Origin: Hyphomicrobium_A sp963722495
GTDB taxonomy: Bacteria > Pseudomonadota > Alphaproteobacteria > Rhizobiales > Hyphomicrobiaceae
Reading direction: 5' to 3'
DNA length: 64,000 bases
NCBI GenBank assembly: GCA_963722495.1
Contig: CAVRND010000028.1
Coordinates: forward strand, 289,597-353,596
The notes under the pieces are model-generated. The model saw nothing but the letters and a program-made list of their open reading frames with translations, did no database searches and was not told the DNA's origin. Position numbers and translations under genes: made by a program. This document shows positions 28,247 to 36,774 of the stretch, one piece after another. Position 1 is the first letter of the stretch. Each line of letters begins with the position of its first letter.

Positions 28247-28456
28247 TTAGCGGGACCTATCGTCCGCAGTGGCGTGCGGAACGTCGTCACATCCTGAACT
28301 CTCCAAGGTGGCCGTCCGGCGCGCTTCCGTTTCGCGTAACGCTGCGAGACTTCCGGCAATCGCGCCGGGGAGCTCGCTATCGGACGCGCAACTGCAAGCC
28401 TCTCTGAGGCGCCGACCTATCAGCCTGGCTAGTTCCTGGTTCTTCCCGGCCTCCAC
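28247..28456 (-). CDS. Small predicted helical protein, probable stress gene
   Basis: 69 residues from a GTG at 28456 (MEAGKNQELARLIGRRLREA). It looks like a soluble helical protein with two cysteines (ACSCASD). No family recognised. It earns an entry because an EcfG-type promoter lies 42 nt upstream in the correct orientation, and because its codons show a normal GC-rich third position. The ribosome-binding site is weak (GCGGGAAAATTGAAAA). Confidence 0.4.
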   Translation of the reverse strand: MEAGKNQELARLIGRRLREACSCASDSELPGAIAGSLAALRETEARRTATLESSGCDDVPHATADDRSR

Positions 28457-28497
28457 TTTTCAATTTTCCCGCTGTAATCGCCCATTTAGCTCGTTCA

Positions 28498-28522
28498 ACC
28501 CGACAATTCGCGAATAGTTCCA
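28498..28522 (-). promoter_or_regulatory. Candidate EcfG-type promoter of the 28456 ORF
   Basis: Minus strand GGAAC, a 16-nt spacer, then GGTT (one base from CGTT), 42 nt upstream of the GTG at 28456. Confidence 0.55.
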
Positions 28523-28591
28523 AGCGGCGGATTTTCTAAGAACTTCGTAATGCAATTTGGGTAATTGCCGCGGCTGCAATGCACCGCATGT

Positions 28592-30637
28592 CTACTGCGC
28601 GAGGATATGGGTAGCGGGGATATCGAGCGTCCAGGAAACGCCCCCGGGTTCGAACGCGAGATTCGCCTTTCCGTGCAGGGCGCGCGCGGTTAGCTGCTCG
28701 GTAACGACCTGCCCGAACCCCTTGTGCGTGGGCGAGCACACCTCTGGCCCCCCTTTTTCGGTCCAGCTCATACACAGGCGGGCGTCCTCGCTTCCGTTAC
28801 CCGTGCGTGCCCAGCGCACCTTCACCCGGCCTTCGGGCACCGAAAGTGCGCCATACTTGGCGGCATTGGTGGAGAGCTCATGCACGGCAAGACCGATGTT
28901 CTGGGCAGCTTCCGGCGTGACGATCAGGCCTTGTCCTTCTATCTCGATCTGGCTCGCGTGCTGATCGAGGTAGTGTCCGAGCTGCGACTTGACGAGTTCG
29001 GAGATCGACACGCCATGCCAGTCGCGTTGTACAAGCAGATCGTGCGAAGCGGCGAGCGCTTGCAGGCGTCCTGAGAAGCGGACCTCGAAGTCATCGACGC
29101 TGCGGCTGGCGAATTTCGTCTGGCGCGCCATCGCCTGGATGACCGCAAGCAAGTTCTTGGACCGATGAGTTACTTCGCGCATCAAGAGCTGAGTGTGCTC
29201 CTCCCAGCGTTTGCGCTCGGTGATGTCGCGTGCTGTGCCGGTCATGCGCACCGGCACGCCGTCAACGAAATGCGCACGTCCTTTCGCCGCTACCCAGCGC
29301 TCTCTTCCGTCGCTCACGCCGTTGACACGCTGCTCGACGTCATACTCGACCGGGGCCGAGGCATCCTGGGCGCGTTCGATCGCCGCCAGCGTCGGCTCCC
29401 GGTCGAGCGGATTGAGCGCCGAGACGAAGATATCGAATGAGACGGGATCGTCAGGGCCTAGGCCCCACAGCTCGCGCATGCGCTGATCCCAGGTGAGAGT
29501 GCCCGCCTTCACATCCCAGTCCCAGGTGCCCGTGTCGGCGGATGCCAGCGCCAGGCGAAGCCGGTCCTCGCTCTCGCGCAACGAGCGCTCCATCTGCCGG
29601 CGATTCTCGCTCGCCTTGGCCAGCGCCTCGCCCACATCCCGCACCTCGCGGATGGAAGACTCGATAGGTGCGACAGCCTCGCCGCGGCCGAGCTCGCGTG
29701 CGCCTTCGACGAGCGCGCGGATCGGATCTGAGAACTTGCGGCCGAACAAATACGCGAGCAGGCCTGAGAGTAGTGCAAAGCTTATCGCCAGCGTCGCGAC
29801 GAGGGCCCACGAGTGCACGATGGGCCGATTGGCGATGACTTCGGGCACGGAGGCCGAAACCAACCATCCGGACTGCTGAGAATAGGTCGAGGCGCGCAGC
29901 ACCGCCTCGCCATCGGCTTCGATGGCACGCCACAGCCCGACGTGCGCTTCGGCACCGCCCCAGTGGGAATTCGGGAGAGGCCTGCCGACATGCCGCTCGT
30001 GATCCCTCGAGCGCGCGACGACCGAACCCTTGCGATCCGTGACGGTCGCCACCCACCCCTTATCGAGCTCGGCGCGCTGGAATATCTCGAGGATCCGTTG
30101 CGGCGAGATGGAGGCGCTGAGGACGTAGACGGTCTTGGCTCGGCGCTTCACCGGCACGCCGATGCTGAAGGTCGGCGTGTCGCCCCCACTGCGATAGACA
30201 TCGGACACCTGGGACTTGCCGCTTTCGATGACGTCCTTCCAATCGGAATCGGACTCCGGCGGCAGCTCGGTACCCCATGCAGCGCGCGTGTTGAGCAATT
30301 GCTTGCCAGCGCGGCTGGTCAAAAAAAACTGATTGCCACTGACTTCCTGGGCGGCCATGGCCTGGTTGTAGAAGGCCTTCAGATCGCCATCGGTCAAGGA
30401 CGGCGAGGATGCGAGCGCGTTGAGAGTAGTCCTCGTCGCGGCGAGTTCGCGATCGATGTCCGTCGTCACGGCGCGCACGACGTCGTCGATATCGCCTTCC
30501 ATGGCGGCGCGCTCGAGCGAGGCCGAGCGCACGATCATCAAACCGCTGAATATCAGAGCGGGAATGAGCAACGCCGAACTGTAGAGCAGGAACTGGGCCT
30601 GGATGGACCAGCCGCCCTTACGCATCCCCTCAAACAT
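28592..30637 (-). CDS. HWE-family sensor histidine kinase with extracytoplasmic domain
   Basis: 681 residues. TM1 is near residues 14-34, then a roughly 240-residue periplasmic sensor region of Cache type, TM2 (ALVATLAISFALLSGLLAYL, near 275-296), HAMP (KFSDPIRALVEGARELGRGE), a PAS domain (WDWDVKAGTLTWDQRMRELW) and an HWE/HisKA_2-type kinase core (LMREVTHRSKNLLAVIQAMA carrying the phospho-His, LAVHELSTNAAKYGALS as the N-box). Such kinases phosphorylate PhyR in the general stress response. An EcfG promoter 85 nt upstream and location beside nepR-ecfG-phyR support that role. Confidence 0.9.
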   Translation of the reverse strand: MFEGMRKGGWSIQAQFLLYSSALLIPALIFSGLMIVRSASLERAAMEGDIDDVVRAVTTDIDRELAATRTTLNALASSPSLTDGDLKAFYNQAMAAQEVSGNQFFLTSRAGKQLLNTRAAWGTELPPESDSDWKDVIESGKSQVSDVYRSGGDTPTFSIGVPVKRRAKTVYVLSASISPQRILEIFQRAELDKGWVATVTDRKGSVVARSRDHERHVGRPLPNSHWGGAEAHVGLWRAIEADGEAVLRASTYSQQSGWLVSASVPEVIANRPIVHSWALVATLAISFALLSGLLAYLFGRKFSDPIRALVEGARELGRGEAVAPIESSIREVRDVGEALAKASENRRQMERSLRESEDRLRLALASADTGTWDWDVKAGTLTWDQRMRELWGLGPDDPVSFDIFVSALNPLDREPTLAAIERAQDASAPVEYDVEQRVNGVSDGRERWVAAKGRAHFVDGVPVRMTGTARDITERKRWEEHTQLLMREVTHRSKNLLAVIQAMARQTKFASRSVDDFEVRFSGRLQALAASHDLLVQRDWHGVSISELVKSQLGHYLDQHASQIEIEGQGLIVTPEAAQNIGLAVHELSTNAAKYGALSVPEGRVKVRWARTGNGSEDARLCMSWTEKGGPEVCSPTHKGFGQVVTEQLTARALHGKANLAFEPGGVSWTLDIPATHILAQ

Positions 30638-30721
30638 CGGTCAGATACGTGCTGCTTTTCATCTGAAGGTTGCGCCCATCCCCGAAATGTGCCGACTCGT
30701 CCTGCTCGCGTAACTAAACGC

Positions 30722-30746
30722 AACGCATTCATTGAAAATTTGTTCC
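30722..30746 (-). promoter_or_regulatory. EcfG-type promoter of the HWE kinase gene
   Basis: Minus strand GGAAC, a 16-nt AT-rich spacer, then CGTT. Full consensus, 85 nt upstream of the ATG at 30637. Confidence 0.75.
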
Positions 30747-30785
30747 CGCACTGCGGATAGGACGCCCCGGACGCGTCGCATCATC

Positions 30786-30811
30786 GGAACCCTTCAACTG
30801 GGCAACCCGTT
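30786..30811 (+). promoter_or_regulatory. EcfG-type promoter P2 (distal) of nepR-ecfG
   Basis: GGAAC, a 17-nt spacer, then CGTT on the plus strand, 283 nt upstream of nepR. Together with the kinase promoter it makes a back-to-back pair in the 455-nt gap, which holds no gene. Confidence 0.6.
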
Positions 30812-30959
30812 GGACTGCAAGAAGCAGATCGATGAGGCGGTGACCGCCGGTAAGCGACTATTCAAGCCTACCGGCCGCTCCCCCGAGCCCCCGTGCACAA
30901 AATGCTTGGCCGCGAACTCCTCGAGCCAAGGGCTTAACCTGTCTTGGCAAATCCACCAT

Positions 30960-30984
30960 GGAACTTATTCTCGAATTGGGCGTT
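30960..30984 (+). promoter_or_regulatory. EcfG-type promoter P1 (proximal) of nepR-ecfG
   Basis: GGAAC, a 16-nt spacer, then CGTT, 110 nt before the nepR ATG at 31094. Autoregulation of ecfG from such a promoter is the rule in this system. Confidence 0.75.
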
Positions 30985-31093
30985 CTTGAGCCTTACGAGA
31001 CGGATGATATGGTCCGCGCCCGCATAAGGCCCTGGCCGATCCACGACGGGCATACGTGAGAAGACCAGAAAACGGGTGGCGGGAGGGCCGCTG

Positions 31094-31422
31094 ATGTCCG
31101 ACGAGAAGAACGCGTCTTTGGGAAAGGCGTATGAAGCTAACGCCGCCCAGGAGGCGAAGCAGGCTGCGCCCCCGCTTCAGGAGGCGGCGGCGACTATGAG
31201 TGATTCACCGTCCGAACCGGATGACGGCGGCGACGATGCCCCGCGTGGGCGTAACCAGCATGTGCTGCCTGGAATCCTCGGCAAGCAGCTGAGGGCCGCC
31301 TACGGGGAGCTTCTCAACGCGCCGGTACCCGATGCCATAGCTGATCTCATCAAGCGGCTGGAGCACGCGCAGCCGGGCAAGCCAGCTACAAAGGCGCCCC
31401 CGACGAGGAGGGTGATAAGTGA
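31094..31422 (+). CDS. nepR: Anti-sigma factor NepR (probable 3' indel)
   Basis: The ATG at 31094 follows GGGAGGG. NepR sequesters EcfG until phosphorylated PhyR takes NepR away. The N-terminal 60 residues are acidic and low complexity. The NepR core is GILGKQLRAAYGELLNAPVP then DAIADLIKRLE. The frame carrying this core runs on to 31804, far into ecfG, which is implausible. Shifting one base after KRLEHA gives ASYKGAPDEEGDK and a TGA (31420-31422) that overlaps the ecfG GTG, the expected coupling. I therefore end the gene at 31422 and assume an indel near 31370. Confidence 0.75.
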
Positions 31423-32141
31423 GCGGTCGCGCGCAAGACAGCACGCTGCGCGACGATCTCGTCGCGGCAATCCCGAATATGCGCGCGTTCGCCATCTCGC
31501 TGTGCGGCAATCGCGACCGCGCCGACGACCTCGTCCAGGAAGCCCTGGTGAAAGCCTGGAACCATCTGGAGTCCTTCGAGAAGGGTACCAACCTCAAGGC
31601 GTGGCTGTTCACCATCCTGCGCAATGCCTATTTCTCCGAACTTCGAAAAACCAAGCGCGAGATCGCCGACAGCGAAGGTCAGCTCGCTGCCAAGCTGTCG
31701 GTGCCGGCAGAACAACAGGGCCACCTCGATCTGCTCGATCTCAGTCGCGCGCTCTCGAAGTTGCCGCCGGATCAACGCGAGGCGCTCATCCTGGTCGGCG
31801 CTGAGGGCTTCTCCTACGAGGACGCTGCCAACATCTCGGGATGCGCCGTTGGCACGGTGAAGAGCCGTGTCAATCGCGCCCGCTCGCGTCTCAACGAACT
31901 GATGACGCCCTCCCAGGTGACAAGCCGGGCGCCGCAGAGGCAGACAAATCGGAGGATGCGCCGCGCCCCGCCCACGCACGGCGCGCGCTGTCTAAGCCGC
32001 GCCACGATCCACTTCGGCAACAACAAAAAGGCGGGCCGAATGCCCGCCTTTTCGCTTACGGGTGTTGTCGCCTCGGTCAGGCGGACGCGGCCTGCATGTC
32101 CGGACGATGCGCCTTATAATCGAAGAACAGCGCCTGGCTGA
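31419..32141 (+). CDS. ecfG: EcfG-type general stress sigma factor
   Basis: GTG start. Sigma region 2 is residues about 12-80 (NMRAFAISLCGNRDRADDLV, QEALVKAWNHLESFEKG, LKAWLFTILRNAYFSELRK). Region 4 is about 105-160 (LSKLPPDQREALILVGAEGF, SYEDAANISGCAVGTVKSRV). This is the ECF15/EcfG group that drives the alphaproteobacterial general stress regulon. The conserved part ends near 31905. The open frame then continues through an intrinsic terminator and overlaps phyR, giving 240 residues instead of about 180, so the last 60 codons are probably a frameshift artefact. Confidence 0.88.
   Translation: MSGRAQDSTLRDDLVAAIPNMRAFAISLCGNRDRADDLVQEALVKAWNHLESFEKGTNLKAWLFTILRNAYFSELRKTKREIADSEGQLAAKLSVPAEQQGHLDLLDLSRALSKLPPDQREALILVGAEGFSYEDAANISGCAVGTVKSRVNRARSRLNELMTPSQVTSRAPQRQTNRRMRRAPPTHGARCLSRATIHFGNNKKAGRMPAFSLTGVVASVRRTRPACPDDAPYNRRTAPG
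32026..32052. terminator. Bidirectional terminator between ecfG and phyR
   Basis: An 11-bp stem AAAAGGCGGGC/GCCCGCCTTTT with a 5-nt loop and T-runs on both strands, between convergent ecfG and phyR. Confidence 0.9.
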
Positions 32142-32892
32142 TGACCGCCTGCACCGTCTCGGTGCGGAACGGCTTGTTGACGAGGAACGTCGGCTCGGGA
32201 CGGTGGCCGGTCAGCAGGCGTTCGGGGTATGCGGTGATGAAGATGACCGGCACGTCGAACGACTGCAGGATTTCGTTTACCGCTTCGAGGCCCGAGCTCC
32301 CGTCGGCGAGCTGGATATCGGCCAGCACCAATCCTGGCTTGTGCTTCTTGAAGGCCGATACCGCCTCGCTGTGGGTACGCGCGGTTTCACACACGTCGTG
32401 GCCGAGACCGGTGACAAGGTCCGCAAGGTCGAGCGCGATCATCGGCTCGTCCTCGATGATGAGCACGTTGGTCGCAACTTGGTCCGCGATCTCGGAGGCG
32501 GCTTGATCGACGAGCGCCTTCACCTCGGCTTCTCCGGTATCGAGCACCTTGGCGGTATCGGACGTGGAGAATTCCTCCACGGCCATGAGCAGGAAGGCCT
32601 GGCGCGCTCGTGGCGTAATCGCCTCGAGCTTGCGATCGGCGGCCGCAAGGCGCTCGGAGACGGGAGCGTCGTACTTTTGATGGTTCAACCGAACCGAATT
32701 CCATACATCGAGGAAGCTGCGATAGGTGGCGACACGTGGCTCGAGATCGACGGGAAACATCGACGGCTCCGCCGCGATGGCCTCGAGCATGGCGACGACG
32801 TAGGCATCACCGCTATCCTGGCTGCCAGACAAGACGCGCGCAAACCGCCTCAGATACGGTAGCTGCGGCGCGATGATTTCTGAAATTGACAT
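32077..32892 (-). CDS. phyR: Response regulator PhyR (anti-anti-sigma factor)
   Basis: 271 residues from the ATG at 32892 with GGGGAG upstream. It has an N-terminal sigma-like domain (about 1-135: ISEIIAPQLPYLRRFARVLS, AITPRARQAFLLMAVEEFS) that mimics a sigma factor to bind NepR. The C-terminal receiver (about 141-258) has acidic Glu147/Asp148 in LIIEDEP, phosphoacceptor Asp192 in LVLADIQLADG, FITAYPE and the lysine in VNKPF. Phosphorylation exposes the sigma-like domain and frees EcfG. It has its own EcfG promoter. It is convergent with ecfG here, whereas it is more often divergent from nepR-ecfG. Confidence 0.95.
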   Translation of the reverse strand: MSISEIIAPQLPYLRRFARVLSGSQDSGDAYVVAMLEAIAAEPSMFPVDLEPRVATYRSFLDVWNSVRLNHQKYDAPVSERLAAADRKLEAITPRARQAFLLMAVEEFSTSDTAKVLDTGEAEVKALVDQAASEIADQVATNVLIIEDEPMIALDLADLVTGLGHDVCETARTHSEAVSAFKKHKPGLVLADIQLADGSSGLEAVNEILQSFDVPVIFITAYPERLLTGHRPEPTFLVNKPFRTETVQAVISQALFFDYKAHRPDMQAASA

Positions 32893-32943
32893 GATCTCCC
32901 CTTTACTGACCGCCCGCTTATCGGGGTGTTCGCGACGGTGACA

Positions 32944-32968
32944 AACGCTCAACTCCGTGAAAAGTTCC
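32944..32968 (-). promoter_or_regulatory. EcfG-type promoter of phyR
   Basis: Minus strand GGAAC, a 16-nt spacer, then CGTT, 52 nt upstream of the ATG at 32892. Full consensus match. Confidence 0.8.
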
Positions 32969-33048
32969 GAGACCACTAAAAGACAACAGCCGTTCGCCCG
33001 TCCATGCCACTGGTACTTAAACCTTATTTAGCTCTATGCAAAACTGCT

Positions 33049-33222
33049 CTATCCGCGGCGCAGCATCCCGCCGATGAACGACAGGACGACGAGAATGATG
33101 GCGACCCAGAAGAGGATGCGGGCGCCTTCCGTGGCGACGCCGGCCACTCCTCCGAAGCCGAGGAAGGCTGCGACCAACGCGACGATCAGAAAGATAACGG
33201 CCCAATAGAGTAGGTTGCCCAT
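33049..33222 (-). CDS. DUF1328 small membrane protein
   Basis: 57 residues from the ATG at 33222 with GAGGAA upstream. Two hydrophobic helices (LLYWAVIFLIVALVAAFLGF and ARILFWVAIILVVLSFIGGM) are joined by GGVAGVATEG, the defining pattern of DUF1328 (YtjA-like). Function unknown; commonly stress-induced in Alphaproteobacteria. An EcfG-like promoter lies 45 nt upstream. Confidence 0.88.
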   Translation of the reverse strand: MGNLLYWAVIFLIVALVAAFLGFGGVAGVATEGARILFWVAIILVVLSFIGGMLRRG

Positions 33223-33266
33223 GATTTCCTCGCATCCTGAAGGCCGGTAGCGGCGTTGTCGTATGA

Positions 33267-33291
33267 AACCTAACCGTGCCTCGTTGGTTCC
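33267..33291 (-). promoter_or_regulatory. Candidate EcfG-type promoter of the DUF1328 gene
   Basis: Minus strand GGAAC, a 16-nt spacer, then GGTT, 45 nt upstream of the ATG at 33222. Confidence 0.6.
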
Positions 33292-33353
33292 AGCGGCAGC
33301 GCCCTCAAGGCAGCCCACAATCGATGTAGGACTACAAATACGATTCGATCATC

Positions 33354-35237
33354 ATGACGCACCCAGCCGTTCCCACATCGGAAGCAATGTCACCTCCCTC
33401 CACCCCAAACGAAATGAAGAAACGCATCCGGGAATTCGACTGGGCCAAGACGCCGGTCGGGCCCATGGACGACTGGCCAGTGTGCCTCAAGTGCGCCGTC
33501 GATATCGTCACGGCGTCTCCGGTGCCCATGGTGTTGCTGTGGGGGCCGACGGGCGTAATGATTTACAATGACGGATATGCCGCCTTCGCCGGCTCGCGGC
33601 ACCCGAAGCTGCTGGGCATGCCGGTGCTCGATGCCTGGCCCGAGGCCGCAGAATTCAATCGGCGCGTCCTCGATACCGCTCTTGCCGGCGAAGCGATGTC
33701 GTTCCGCGACAAGCACTTCAGCTTGAAGCGTCACGGCGTTCCCGAGGACGTCTGGACCAATCTCGACTTCAGTCCAATACGTGACGACGACGGCAAGCCG
33801 ATCGGCGTGCTCGCCATCGTCGTCGACACGACGCCGTGGGTGCATGCTGAGCGCGCTCAGCGGGAGGGCGAGTCGCGCTTCCGCACACTGGCGGACAACA
33901 TCGCTGCCTTCGCCTGGATGGCCGACGAGATCGGCAACATTTACTGGTATAATAAGCGTTGGTTCGACTACACGGGGCTGCCGTTCGACGAGCCAAAGCA
34001 GTGGGGCTGGCCGCAATTGCAGCACCCCGATCACGTCGACCGCGTGATGGAGAAAATCAGTCGCTGCCTGACGACCGGCGAGGTGTGGGAAGACACGTTT
34101 CCACTGAAGGGGCGCGACGGCGTTTACCGCTGGTTCCTTTCGCGCGCCATGCCGATCCGAGACGAGGGCGGCAACGTCATTCGCTGGTTCGGAACCAATA
34201 CAGACATCACCGAGCACCTCGAGGAAGCCGAGCGCAACACGCAGCTCGCCACCATCGTCGGCACCTCGGCCGATGCCATCATCTCGATGTCGACCGACGG
34301 CATCATTCAATCGTGGAATCCGGGCGCCGAAAACATGTTCGGCTACACCGCCGAAGAGGTGATCGGCAAGTCGGAGCGCCTGCTGTTCGCCGATGACGCG
34401 GACGATGAGTTCAAGGAGAAATACCGTCAGTTGATGCACGGTGGGCACGTCCTTCGCGACACCATGCGTCGCCGCAAGGACGGCACGATGCTCGACGTCG
34501 CCATCAACGTAGCGCCGATGCGCCGCGCAGGCGGCATCTTCGGCTTCTCCGCAATTTTCCGCGACATCACCGAGCGCAAGCGGGTCGAGAAGCACCTGCG
34601 CATGGTGATGCGCGAGCTTTCGCATCGCACGAAAAACCTGCTGGCCGTCATCGTTGCAATGGTGCGCCAGACGGCGCGCACGAGCACCGACGTCTCGGTG
34701 CTGCAGTCGCAGCTCATTCAAAGGCTGCAGAGCCTTTCAGCGTCCCATGACCTGCTCGTCGCCGAGGATTGGACCGGCGCCTCGCTCGAGGAGCTGGTCC
34801 GTGCCGTGCTGCAGCCGTTCATCGGGAATTCGTCGGAAGCGCTCGAGTGCCGTGGCCAGCCCGTGTTCGTCAACGCTACGGCAGCGCAGAATCTCGGCCT
34901 CGCCCTGCACGAGCTCGCAACCAACGCGGCGAAGTACGGAGCGCTCTCGACCTCCGCCGGCCGTTTGCTCGTCACATGGGGCTTCGAGCCCGATGACGCC
35001 GGCACGCTGCGCCTCGTCCTCCGCTGGGCGGAACGCGGCGGCCCGAAGGTCGAGACCCCGTCGATCAAGGGCTTCGGCCACGTCGTCATCGAGCGCGTCG
35101 TGGGACAGGCGCTGAGCGCCAAGGTCGAGTATCAGTTCGCGCCTCAGGGCGTGCAGTGGTCGATCTCCATGCCGCTGGAATTCGTCGTGCGCTGGCGCTC
35201 GGCGCTCGCCGATGCCCCGGCCGCCGAAGCCCGTTGA
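33354..35237 (+). CDS. HWE-family histidine kinase with PAS domains
   Basis: 627 residues, no membrane helix, so cytoplasmic. Three PAS-type domains: about 40-165 (VLLWGPTGVMIYNDGYAAFA), 175-300 (NIYWYNKRWFDYTGL, RWFGTNTDITEHLEEAE) and 305-420 (GIIQSWNPGAENMFGYTAEE, RDITERKRVEKHLRM). The HWE kinase core follows, with phospho-His in VMRELSHRTKNLLAVIVAMV and N-box ALHELATNAAKYGALS. The 'H-R-x-K-N' pattern and missing F-box mark the HWE/HisKA_2 group that phosphorylates PhyR-type regulators. It sits just beyond phyR and DUF1328. No EcfG promoter seen. Confidence 0.9.
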   Translation: MTHPAVPTSEAMSPPSTPNEMKKRIREFDWAKTPVGPMDDWPVCLKCAVDIVTASPVPMVLLWGPTGVMIYNDGYAAFAGSRHPKLLGMPVLDAWPEAAEFNRRVLDTALAGEAMSFRDKHFSLKRHGVPEDVWTNLDFSPIRDDDGKPIGVLAIVVDTTPWVHAERAQREGESRFRTLADNIAAFAWMADEIGNIYWYNKRWFDYTGLPFDEPKQWGWPQLQHPDHVDRVMEKISRCLTTGEVWEDTFPLKGRDGVYRWFLSRAMPIRDEGGNVIRWFGTNTDITEHLEEAERNTQLATIVGTSADAIISMSTDGIIQSWNPGAENMFGYTAEEVIGKSERLLFADDADDEFKEKYRQLMHGGHVLRDTMRRRKDGTMLDVAINVAPMRRAGGIFGFSAIFRDITERKRVEKHLRMVMRELSHRTKNLLAVIVAMVRQTARTSTDVSVLQSQLIQRLQSLSASHDLLVAEDWTGASLEELVRAVLQPFIGNSSEALECRGQPVFVNATAAQNLGLALHELATNAAKYGALSTSAGRLLVTWGFEPDDAGTLRLVLRWAERGGPKVETPSIKGFGHVVIERVVGQALSAKVEYQFAPQGVQWSISMPLEFVVRWRSALADAPAAEAR

Positions 35238-35397
35238 CGCTCGGGCGTGTCCTGAACCAGGGGCGCGCCGTCCGTGACCAATACCGTCATTCGGTTGGCC
35301 TATCGGCGCTCTGCGCGATGCGTCAAATGCGCGTGAAACGCTTGTGCTGAGCCGGGATAGGATCGACCTGAATGGAGAGGTTCCCCCAGAGGTTCAC

Positions 35398-35805
35398 ATG
35401 ACCCATCCCAAAGCTCCCGGCACGGCGCTGAATATCACCGAGCCGATGATCCGTCAGCTCGTCGACGCGTTCTACGCCAAGGTGCGCGCCGACGCAGTGC
35501 TCGGTCCCGTCTTCGAAGCGAAGATCCACGACTGGGACGAGCACCTCGCCAAGCTATCGGATTTCTGGTCTTCGATCGTCTTGATGAGCGGGCGCTACAA
35601 AGGCCGCCCGATGCCGGTGCACGCCGCCATTCCGGAGATCTCCGACGAGCACTTTGCGCGCTGGCTGCAGCTGTTCGGCGAAACCGCGACCGCCGTCTGT
35701 CCGCCGCAAGCGGCACACCTCTTCAACGATCGCGCCGCGCGCATCGCGGAGTCGCTCAAGTCCGGAATTGCGATCATGCGCCGGGAAGCCGCCGCTGCGA
35801 CGTGA
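35398..35805 (+). CDS. Group III truncated haemoglobin
   Basis: 135 residues from the ATG at 35398. A compact 2-over-2 globin: TEPMIRQLVDAFYAKVRADA, VLGPVFEAKI (E-helix region), HDWDEHLAKLSDFWSSIVLM, GRYKGRPMPVHAAIPEISDE with the proximal histidine in the MPVHAAI segment, and WLQLFGETATAVCPP. Group III (trHbP) globins bind haem ligands such as oxygen or NO; physiological roles are poorly defined. It stands alone between the kinase and the exporter. Confidence 0.9.
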   Translation: MTHPKAPGTALNITEPMIRQLVDAFYAKVRADAVLGPVFEAKIHDWDEHLAKLSDFWSSIVLMSGRYKGRPMPVHAAIPEISDEHFARWLQLFGETATAVCPPQAAHLFNDRAARIAESLKSGIAIMRREAAAAT

Positions 35806-35844
35806 CGTGACGACGAGGGCATCACCGTTAGGGCGCGGCGCGGG

Positions 35845-36762
35845 CTACTCGGCCGGAGACGGCTGTATGCGCGCCCGGCCGCTGCGCAGCTTCGGCCACA
35901 TGAAGTTGATGAGCAGGCCGAGCAAGACCAACGCCGTCGCCTCGAGCTTCCATGCCTGCAGTGGCTCGCCGAGCCAGATGGCCGACGCAGTGAAACCGAA
36001 CACCGGCACTAGCAAAGCCATGGGCGCGATAGAAGCGACCGGGTAGCGTCCGAGCAGCCAGCCCCACGCTGCAAACCCAAACAGAGTGTTGCCCAATCCC
36101 TGCCACAGCACCGCGCCCAAGGTTGCCGCGTCGGCGTGTGCGAAGCCATCACGAATGGCGGGCCAGCCTTCGAGTATGAAGGAGCCGGCGAGCAGCGGTG
36201 GAATGGCGAACATGCTCGCCCACACCACATAACCCAGCATGTCGACGTCGGGTGTGCTGCGGATCACCATATTGCCGAACGCCCAGGAAAGCGCCGCCAG
36301 CAGCACCAATGCAAGACCAAGCGGCGTGGTGCTCGCGTCCGTATGCGCCATGATCAGCAACAGACCGGCAGCCGTGATCGTCAGCGCTGCGTACTGGAAG
36401 GGACGCACGCGCTCGCCGTTCTGATAGGCGGCGAGTGCCACGGTGAAGAAGACCTGTGTTTGCACCACCAGCGACGCAAGGGCGGGCGTGATCTGCCCGT
36501 TCATGGCAATGAACAGAATGCCGAACTGCCCCACACCGATAAACAGGCCATAGGCCGCGAGATTGCGCCATGGAACGCCCGGGCGCCGAATGAAAAGCAC
36601 AGCCGGAACCAGCGCGGCGGTGAAGCGCAGTGCCGCGAACATCAGCGGGGGTAGCTGCTGCAGACCGATATGGATGACGACGAAGTTGGTGCCCCACACA
36701 GCCATGACCGCGACGGCGAGCAGCGCATGCCGCAGTGAAACGTTGTCAGTGCGCGGGACCAT
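35845..36762 (-). CDS. EamA/DMT family exporter
   Basis: 305 residues with ten predicted helices in two EamA repeats (first: LLAVAVMAVWGTNFVVIHIG to ITAAGLLLIMAHTD; second: LVLLAALSWAFGNMVIRS to LVLLGLLINFMW). The N-terminal AVMAVWGTNFV motif and overall length match the amino-acid-exporter-like group (YdeD/EedA-type). Substrate not certain; export of a small amino acid such as cysteine is possible. It lies divergent to a MocR-type regulator, with a DUF983 gene between. Confidence 0.85.
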   Translation of the reverse strand: MVPRTDNVSLRHALLAVAVMAVWGTNFVVIHIGLQQLPPLMFAALRFTAALVPAVLFIRRPGVPWRNLAAYGLFIGVGQFGILFIAMNGQITPALASLVVQTQVFFTVALAAYQNGERVRPFQYAALTITAAGLLLIMAHTDASTTPLGLALVLLAALSWAFGNMVIRSTPDVDMLGYVVWASMFAIPPLLAGSFILEGWPAIRDGFAHADAATLGAVLWQGLGNTLFGFAAWGWLLGRYPVASIAPMALLVPVFGFTASAIWLGEPLQAWKLEATALVLLGLLINFMWPKLRSGRARIQPSPAE

Positions 36763-36774
36763 CGCGCGACGCCC

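Noticed and set aside
30732..30989. 85-residue ORF upstream of nepR
   Set aside because: It covers both nepR EcfG promoters and has no ribosome-binding site or recognisable domain.
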